From Spirochaetae bacterium HGW-Spirochaetae-9 (lineage in GTDB: Bacteria; Spirochaetota; Spirochaetia; Treponematales; Rectinemataceae): DNA of 11,388 bases. The position numbers and the translations under genes were made by a program. This document shows positions 7,179 to 11,388 of this stretch, in pieces. Under the pieces are notes generated by a model. That model did no database searches. It worked only from the letters and a program-made list of their open reading frames with translations, and was not told where the DNA came from. The DNA is taken from contig PGXP01000025.1 in the NCBI GenBank assembly GCA_002839205.1, positions 1-11,388 on the forward strand, in the 5' to 3' direction. How positions within the stretch are numbered: position 1 is the first letter of the stretch; every line of letters begins with the position of its first letter.

Positions 7179-7207
7179 TTGACAGCAGAATTTTGTTACC
7201 CTAGGAT
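7179..7207 (+). promoter_or_regulatory. Sigma-70-type promoter of the marR-liv operon
   Basis: A perfect -35 hexamer TTGACA (7179-7184) is followed by a 17-base spacer and a -10 hexamer TAGGAT (7202-7207, 4 of 6 to consensus). The A/T-rich run just upstream resembles an UP element. Transcription would start near 7213-7216, inside the palindrome and about 28 bases before the marR start. It is the only strong promoter-like sequence I found in the window. Confidence 0.75.
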
Positions 7208-7231
7208 ATTGTTAATGTCATTAACAATATC
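7205..7231. promoter_or_regulatory. Perfect 27-bp palindrome, probable MarR operator
   Basis: Two 13-base arms, GATATTGTTAATG (7205-7217) and its exact reverse complement (7219-7231), flank a single central T at 7218. The left arm overlaps the -10 hexamer and the centre lies over the predicted transcription start, so a bound dimer would block RNA polymerase. The next gene encodes a MarR-family protein, and these usually bind palindromes of 16 to 20 or more bases in their own promoters. An mRNA starting near 7214 would contain too little of the left arm to form the hairpin, which favours a DNA-level operator over an RNA element. Confidence 0.85.
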
Positions 7232-7241
7232 GGAGTGACGA

Positions 7242-7721
7242 GTGAAAAGCGATCTGGCGGTGATCGACGAACTCATGGGACGCATCATGAATGAGATACA
7301 CTCCCACTTCGGAAAGAAGGTAAACTACTCTCCTCAAGTCATGGCGACGCCTGCCGAAGCCCACTTCATCGAAGCCATTCAAGATCATTCCAGCGCCAAC
7401 ACCAATGAGATTGCAGAAATACTCGGGCTGACAAAGGCCAATATTTCTCTGCGGGCGGCGCGGCTTTGCAAGAAAGGGTATATCGAAAAATATAATCGAC
7501 CGAACAACAGAAAAGAGATTTACTACCGTCTCACACCCCTCGGCAAAACTTTATACGATGCTCACGAAGCGTATCATTTCAACAGGAACAGATCTGTTTT
7601 TCAAAGGTTCAATGCGCTCCCAGAGGAAGAAAAAAAACTCTTGGTCAGCTTCCTTCTGGAGTACGCAAAGTATATGGGGGATTTCTACAACATGGAAATC
7701 CCAGATCAAGGAGGAGAATGA
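7242..7721 (+). CDS. MarR-family transcriptional regulator, probable autorepressor of the liv-type operon
   Basis: The 159-residue protein has the MarR layout: N-terminal dimerisation helix, a winged helix-turn-helix in the middle and a C-terminal dimerisation helix. The helix-turn-helix is at about 53-75 (NTNEIAEILGLTKANISLRAARL) and the wing at about 83-98, with basic residues and RKEIYYRLTPLG, a family hallmark. Such proteins act as dimers that release DNA on binding a small molecule, often an aromatic or other organic acid. The start is GTG 7242, with GGAG at 7232-7235 six bases upstream. It lies directly after a perfect palindrome overlapping its own promoter and is translationally coupled to the solute receptor (ATGA 7718-7721). 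The likely role is to sense the transported compound or a derivative and derepress the operon. The ligand cannot be predicted. Confidence 0.9.
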   Translation: MKSDLAVIDELMGRIMNEIHSHFGKKVNYSPQVMATPAEAHFIEAIQDHSSANTNEIAEILGLTKANISLRAARLCKKGYIEKYNRPNNRKEIYYRLTPLGKTLYDAHEAYHFNRNRSVFQRFNALPEEEKKLLVSFLLEYAKYMGDFYNMEIPDQGGE

Positions 7722-8851
7722 TGAAGATGAAACGGTGGATCGCAATCGCATTGCTCGCGCTCTTGGCTGTGTCAGCCTATGCACAGGCCAAACCGGCGAC
7801 GATCAAGGTAGCAGTGATGGCTCCCTTGACCGGCAACCTCGCCAACATCGGCGAGCAGTTCAGGCAGGGCGTAGAGCTCAAAGCCAAGCAAGTGAATGCT
7901 GCTGGCGGCATCGATGGCAAAAAGGTGGAGCTGAAGTACTTTGACGACAAGGCAGACCCCAAGGAAGCTGCGAATATCGCCCAACTAATCCTTGGTGATA
8001 AGGACATCGTCGCCGTGATCGGAAGCTACACCAGCTCGGTATGCTTCGCAGTAACGCCAATCCTGGAAAAGGAAAGACTGTCGATGATCACCCCTTCCGC
8101 TTCCAACCCTCTCCTCACCAAGGGCAATAAAGTCATGTTCAAGATGTGGACCGGCTTTGACGTTTATGCGCCGATGATCGCCGACCTTGCGGTGACGGAA
8201 TTGGGCAAAAAGCGTGTGGCAGTGCTCTATGTTTACAACGATTGGGGTATTGGCGTTAAGGATTATTTTGTCGCCCGCGCCAAGAAGCTTGGTGCCACGA
8301 TGGTGGCAGAAGAAGTCCTCTATGACGGCGACAAGGATTTCAAAACCCAACTCACTCGCATCAAGTCAAGAAATCCTGATGTTCTCGCTATCATGACCTA
8401 CTATGCCGAAGGCGCGATCATTGCTCAGCAGGCTAAAGCCTTGGGGATCAACGTGCAGCTGGTCGGCTCAGGCACTTTTGTGGAAGATCAGTTCCTCGAT
8501 ATGGCCAAGGAATATGCCGAAGGGATGTACGTCGTAAATGAATTCGTTTCCGATGACCCAAGGGCTACAGTTCAGGAGTTCGTGAAGGCTTTCAAGGCCG
8601 AGTTCAATGGAGCCTTGCCCGGCAATTACCAAGGGAACGCCTACGATGCCCTGGGAGCTATTCTGCACGCCTACAAACAATCGGGTTCCTCCAGAGCTGC
8701 CGTGAACGATGGTCTGCAGAACCTTGTTGGATATCGCGGAATGGCGGGTGAGATAAGTTTCAAAGGTCAGGAAATCGCCAAGCCTCAGGTTTTTGTACAG
8801 CTCAAGAATGGAAGATGGACCTTCTTCAAGGAATCCCCGATTTTGAAATAA
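7721..8851 (+). CDS. livK: Periplasmic solute-binding protein of a branched-chain-amino-acid-type (HAAT) ABC transporter
   Basis: The product captures its ligand in the periplasm and delivers it to the LivHM channel. It begins with a signal peptide, basic MKMKR, a hydrophobic core and a likely signal peptidase I site AYA|QA (about 21/22), with no lipobox cysteine. The mature part is a Peripla_BP_6 (Leu/Ile/Val-receptor) fold: IKVAVMAPLTGNLANIG at the start, GSYTSSVC, ITPSASNPLLT in the position of the LivJ ligand loop, YNDWGIG, and TYYAEGA near the second-lobe binding residues. ATG 7721 is preferred because the strong AAGGAGG (7708-7714) lies six bases upstream; ATG 7718 overlaps the marR stop and ATG 7727 is also possible. 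The family binds Leu, Ile and Val but also amides, urea, aromatic acids and other compounds, so livK names the type, not the substrate. Confidence 0.9.
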   Translation: MKMKRWIAIALLALLAVSAYAQAKPATIKVAVMAPLTGNLANIGEQFRQGVELKAKQVNAAGGIDGKKVELKYFDDKADPKEAANIAQLILGDKDIVAVIGSYTSSVCFAVTPILEKERLSMITPSASNPLLTKGNKVMFKMWTGFDVYAPMIADLAVTELGKKRVAVLYVYNDWGIGVKDYFVARAKKLGATMVAEEVLYDGDKDFKTQLTRIKSRNPDVLAIMTYYAEGAIIAQQAKALGINVQLVGSGTFVEDQFLDMAKEYAEGMYVVNEFVSDDPRATVQEFVKAFKAEFNGALPGNYQGNAYDALGAILHAYKQSGSSRAAVNDGLQNLVGYRGMAGEISFKGQEIAKPQVFVQLKNGRWTFFKESPILK

Positions 8852-8858
8852 GTCTATC

Positions 8859-8889
8859 AAGGGTGGGGGCTACAAACGCCCCCACCCTT
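8859..8889 (+). terminator. GC-rich stem-loop between livK and livH (attenuating terminator or mRNA-stabilising hairpin)
   Basis: A perfect 12-bp stem, AAGGGTGGGGGC (8859-8870) with its reverse complement (8878-8889), encloses the 7-base loop TACAAAC and is followed by TCTTAT. The stem is very stable, but the downstream T-run is short and broken by a C. It begins eight bases after the livK stop, inside an operon whose next gene needs the same transcript. It probably works as a partial terminator or 3'-end protector that leaves more receptor mRNA than permease mRNA, a known pattern in ABC importer operons. Confidence 0.8.
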
Positions 8890-8928
8890 TCTTATGCAGC
8901 GAACAGAATACTATAGAGCGAGGGTTCC

Positions 8929-9801
8929 ATGTTCCTACAGCAAATCACGAATGGTGTGGTACTGGGCAGTATCTACGCCCTCATGGCTATTGGCTATGCG
9001 ATGGTATTCAGTCTTCTGGAGCTGATCAATTTTTCCCACGGCCAAGTTTTTATGTTCGGAGCATACATTGGCCTCTATGCCTCCAAGCTTATAGCAGACA
9101 ATATCCTGGTAGTATTTGGCGTAGCCATGCTGATCGCTTCCATATTGGGTATCGGAGTGCAGCAGATCGCTGTAGGACCATTACGAAAGAAAGCTGCGCC
9201 CAAAGTATCATCATTGATTACGACACTCGCCATGGGAATCATCATAGAAAATGCTGTGCTTATCATATTTGGCAGCAAATTCCAGGGGTTTAAGCCTCCT
9301 TTTACGGTACACTACCTTGATATCGCAGGGATAAGAATTTCTTCCCTCGAGATTATTATAATTGCACTTTCGATCTTCCTCATGATCGCTATTTCTTTGT
9401 TCATGTATAAAACGAAGTATGGAATGACCATTCGAGCCTGTTCCCAGGATAGCGAAATAACCTCACTAATGGGCGTCAATGTCGGCAGCGTAATTTCTGC
9501 AACCTTCGCAGTAGGTTCGTTATTGGCCGCTATTGCTGGCGTGCTTATTGGCTATTACTACAACTTTGTAGAGCCATCGATGGGGGCTATCGTCGGTCTC
9601 AAAGGATTTACAGCCTCCGTTCTCGGCGGGCGAGGCATGATTTCCGGAGGAGTGGTTGGAGGTCTTGTCTTGGGTATTGTCGAATCCTTGGGTACGATGA
9701 TTTTTTCCGCGCAGTATAGAGACAGCATTTCGTTTACGATTCTCATACTCATTCTGCTCTTCAAGCCCGAAGGCCTGTTGGGCAAAAGGAGAGCGAAATG
9801 A
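8929..9801 (+). CDS. livH: Branched-chain-amino-acid-type ABC transporter permease LivH
   Basis: This is the first of two inner-membrane channel subunits of the HAAT importer. The 290-residue product is rich in hydrophobic helices (I estimate eight) and has LivH features: an N-terminus QQITNGVVLGSIYALMAIGYAMVF, the segment LINFSHGQVFMFGAYIG, and the C-terminal glycine-rich region LKGFTASVLGGRGMISGGVVGG, with KPEGLLGK near the end. It lies 77 bases after livK, behind a stem-loop, with only a modest AGGG (8921-8924) before the ATG, consistent with lower expression than the receptor. It overlaps livM by four bases (ATGA 9798-9801). The sequence uses more A/T-ending codons than the pst-pho genes. 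Confidence 0.93.
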   Translation: MFLQQITNGVVLGSIYALMAIGYAMVFSLLELINFSHGQVFMFGAYIGLYASKLIADNILVVFGVAMLIASILGIGVQQIAVGPLRKKAAPKVSSLITTLAMGIIIENAVLIIFGSKFQGFKPPFTVHYLDIAGIRISSLEIIIIALSIFLMIAISLFMYKTKYGMTIRACSQDSEITSLMGVNVGSVISATFAVGSLLAAIAGVLIGYYYNFVEPSMGAIVGLKGFTASVLGGRGMISGGVVGGLVLGIVESLGTMIFSAQYRDSISFTILILILLFKPEGLLGKRRAK

Positions 9802-10835
9802 AAAACACCTTTCGCTCCTTCCTGAATCGCCATTATCTCAAGATGCTTGCCCTCGTCCTTGTGCTCATCCCGCTGGCGTCGAGGAGCCAGTACATATACC
9901 AGGTGGCCATTACCTGCTGCATTTATTGCCTTTTTACCATCAGCGTCAACCTCGTAACCGGCTTTACCGGACAGCTGAGCCTTGGTCAGGTTGCATTCTA
10001 CGCAATAGGAGCGTATGCCTCGACGCTTTTCTCCATGCGGCTATCCATTCCCGTACTCATAGCGATGCCCTTGGGGGGCCTTGTCGCGGCTTTTTTCGGC
10101 TTTCTCATCGGCTTTCCAGCGCTCAGGCTGTCCGGAGTATACTTGGGTATAGCAACGCTTGGATTTGCCGAAATAGTCAGGCAGGTTTCATTGGTCTGGA
10201 GGGATTTAACCCGAGGACCACTTGGCATAAACAGAATACCTCGTCCGGAAATTTTCGGCATTCTCATCGATTCGGGCCTGGAATATTTTATATTGATCCT
10301 TCTCATGCTTGCCTTGGTCTATGTCGCCATGGAGCGCCTGGTCAGATCCAAGGTAGGCCTTGTCCTTCTGTCCCTCAGAGAAGACGAGGTAGCCGCTTCG
10401 TCCTTAGGCATCGATGTTTCCTTCTATAAAATTCTTGCATTTGTGCTGAGCGCCTTCATTGCAGGCCTTGCTGGAGCCTTCATGGCCCACTTTATCACGT
10501 ATATAAGTCCTTCTAATTTTATCAGCGCCGAATCCTTTCTGGTCTTATCGATGTATGTATTGGGGGGACCAGCCTCTCTGCCTGGGTCGATTGCCGGCGC
10601 GATTTTATTGTCGGTGGCCTCTGAAGCATTACGTTTTCTGCAAGGGTACAGACAGATCTTCTATGCCGTCCTTTTAATCGCTGTAATACTGTACAAGCCA
10701 GAGGGCTTGAGCGGTTTTTTGGGGACAACAAAAATTCGCGCAGGCCTGCCCAAGGATTTGGGTGAAATGGACTTAGTCAAGAACACGGGGCCAGGAGCTT
10801 CTACCGAAAAAGGAAAGAAGGAGGGCACCCTATGA
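9798..10835 (+). CDS. livM: Branched-chain-amino-acid-type ABC transporter permease LivM
   Basis: The second channel subunit, pairing with LivH. The 345-residue membrane protein shows LivM hallmarks: VNLVTGFTGQLSLGQVAFYAIGAYAS near the N-terminus, RGPLGINRIPRP in the middle, the ATPase-docking segment LREDEVAASSLGIDVSFYK, and the C-terminal LSMYVLGGPASLPGSIAGA followed by ILYKPEGLSGF. The length is usual for the family; E. coli LivM (425 residues) has an extra N-terminal part absent here. A charged tail of about 35 residues follows the last helix and is probably cytoplasmic. AGGAGA (9787-9792) lies five bases before the ATG, inside the end of livH. The stop overlaps the livG start (ATGA 10832-10835). 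Confidence 0.93.
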   Translation: MKNTFRSFLNRHYLKMLALVLVLIPLASRSQYIYQVAITCCIYCLFTISVNLVTGFTGQLSLGQVAFYAIGAYASTLFSMRLSIPVLIAMPLGGLVAAFFGFLIGFPALRLSGVYLGIATLGFAEIVRQVSLVWRDLTRGPLGINRIPRPEIFGILIDSGLEYFILILLMLALVYVAMERLVRSKVGLVLLSLREDEVAASSLGIDVSFYKILAFVLSAFIAGLAGAFMAHFITYISPSNFISAESFLVLSMYVLGGPASLPGSIAGAILLSVASEALRFLQGYRQIFYAVLLIAVILYKPEGLSGFLGTTKIRAGLPKDLGEMDLVKNTGPGASTEKGKKEGTL

Positions 10836-11388
10836 GCCATCTTCATCTGCGAGGTCTCTCCAAACAGTTTGGAGGACTCAAGGCCGTTTCTGAACTCGAC
10901 TGCGACATCGTTCAGGGCAAGGTGACCGGGCTGATCGGCCCGAATGGCAGCGGTAAAACCACGACCCTCAACATGATTTCGGGTTTTTTGACGCCAAGTT
11001 CGGGCAAAATCATCTTCGGCGACAAGGATGTCTCGGGTCTTTCCATGGCTGCCATAAATCGCTTGGGCATAGCCCGAACCTTTCAGCAGATCAGGCTCTT
11101 TCCTCAATTGACCTGCTTTCAGAACGTCATGGTGGCAAGGCAGTACAAAGATTCCGAACCATGGTGGCGACCGATAGTAGCGCCCAGGCGCAATGAGGCC
11201 ATGGCGAAGGATTCCCGCCGCCAGGTTCTGGAACTTTTGGAGTTTGTCGGCATTTATCAGCATCGCGATGTACAGGCAAAAAATCTTGCCTACGGAGAAC
11301 AGCGTAAACTGGAAATTGCCAGGGCCCTGGCCACGGAACCTTCCGTGATGCTGCTCGATGAGCCAGTGGCGGGCATGAATCCTACCGA
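10832..11388 (+). CDS. livG: Branched-chain-amino-acid-type ABC transporter ATP-binding protein LivG (3' end outside window)
   Basis: The first 185 codons of the LivG-type ATPase that powers the LivHM channel. Visible motifs are Walker A GPNGSGKT (36-43), the Q-loop in ARTFQQIRLFPQLT, the LivG-type signature LAYGEQRKLEIARAL and Walker B VMLLDEPVAGMNP, after which the window ends. ARTFQQIRLF and the YGEQRKLEIARAL signature distinguish LivG from LivF. The signature has Ala-Tyr-Gly in place of Ser-Gly-Gly, which is normal for this branch. GGAGGG (10820-10825) is six bases before the ATG, inside the end of livM. The missing part should hold the H-loop and C-terminal region, and a livF partner would be expected next if the operon is complete. 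Confidence 0.94.
   Translation, partial: MSHLHLRGLSKQFGGLKAVSELDCDIVQGKVTGLIGPNGSGKTTTLNMISGFLTPSSGKIIFGDKDVSGLSMAAINRLGIARTFQQIRLFPQLTCFQNVMVARQYKDSEPWWRPIVAPRRNEAMAKDSRRQVLELLEFVGIYQHRDVQAKNLAYGEQRKLEIARALATEPSVMLLDEPVAGMNPT

Noticed and set aside
7205..7231. The palindrome read as a Rho-independent terminator or riboswitch stem
   Set aside because: The stem is A/T-rich with a one-base loop, no T-run follows, and it lies on the promoter's -10 and start site, so an operator fits better.
8890..8928. Possible separate livH promoter using TACTAT (8909-8914) as -10
   Set aside because: The position 17 bases upstream falls in the terminator stem and tail and has no -35-like sequence.
1..11388. 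CRISPR arrays, tRNA or rRNA genes, transposases, integrases, toxin-antitoxin or defence genes
   Set aside because: No repeat-spacer pattern, RNA gene or mobile-element or defence protein is visible in either strand; the window is filled with transport, regulation and metabolic genes.

Overview
All recognisable genes in this window lie on the + strand, and they form three blocks: a phosphate-uptake and phosphate-sensing cluster (bases 1 to about 5463), a two-gene unit of a class V aminotransferase and a small membrane protein (5502-7000), and a MarR-regulated branched-chain-amino-acid-type ABC transporter operon (about 7179 to the right edge, where it is cut). The organism looks like a diderm bacterium: the transporter's solute receptor has a cleavable signal peptide without a lipobox, so it should be free in a periplasm. 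The first two thirds is GC-rich and strongly prefers C-ending codons. I suspect a spirochaete or similar environmental anaerobe from the general look of the proteins, but no marker gene here proves the lineage.

Block 1 is the 3' end of pstC, then pstA, pstB, phoU, phoB and phoR. The pst genes overlap by 4 bases (ATGA or GTGA), as do phoB and phoR; phoU and phoB are separated by only 14 bases. This is a self-contained module: PstC and PstA form the membrane channel, PstB is the ATPase, PhoU couples transporter state to signalling, PhoR is the sensor kinase and PhoB the response regulator. PstA carries a long extra segment between its first and second membrane helices. The phoU start region is an imperfect 20-bp tandem duplication that creates a seven-codon mini-ORF ending on the phoU start codon.

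Block 2 begins 38 bases after phoR with a strong ribosome binding site. The aminotransferase resembles the alanine/serine-glyoxylate transaminase family, and its stop codon overlaps the start of a 122-residue, four-helix membrane protein of unknown function. No terminator is visible on either side, so read-through from phoR is possible.

Block 3 starts after about 240 non-coding bases holding a good sigma-70-type promoter (TTGACA, 17 bp, TAGGAT). Its -10 element runs into a perfect 27-bp palindrome (13-bp arms, one central base) just before the GTG start of a marR-family gene. The marR stop overlaps the start of a periplasmic-binding-protein gene (livK-like), followed by a perfect 12-bp GC-rich stem-loop with a short T-rich tail, then livH, livM and livG in 4-base-overlap series. 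The simplest reading is an autoregulated operon in which MarR controls uptake of its inducing ligand and the stem-loop sets more receptor than permease. The transported compound cannot be read from sequence and need not be leucine, isoleucine or valine. The liv block is visibly less GC-rich than the pst-pho block.

I did not find a clearly new system. The most useful leads are the MarR operator and its operon, the livK-livH stem-loop, the duplicated phoU start and the aminotransferase/membrane-protein pair.
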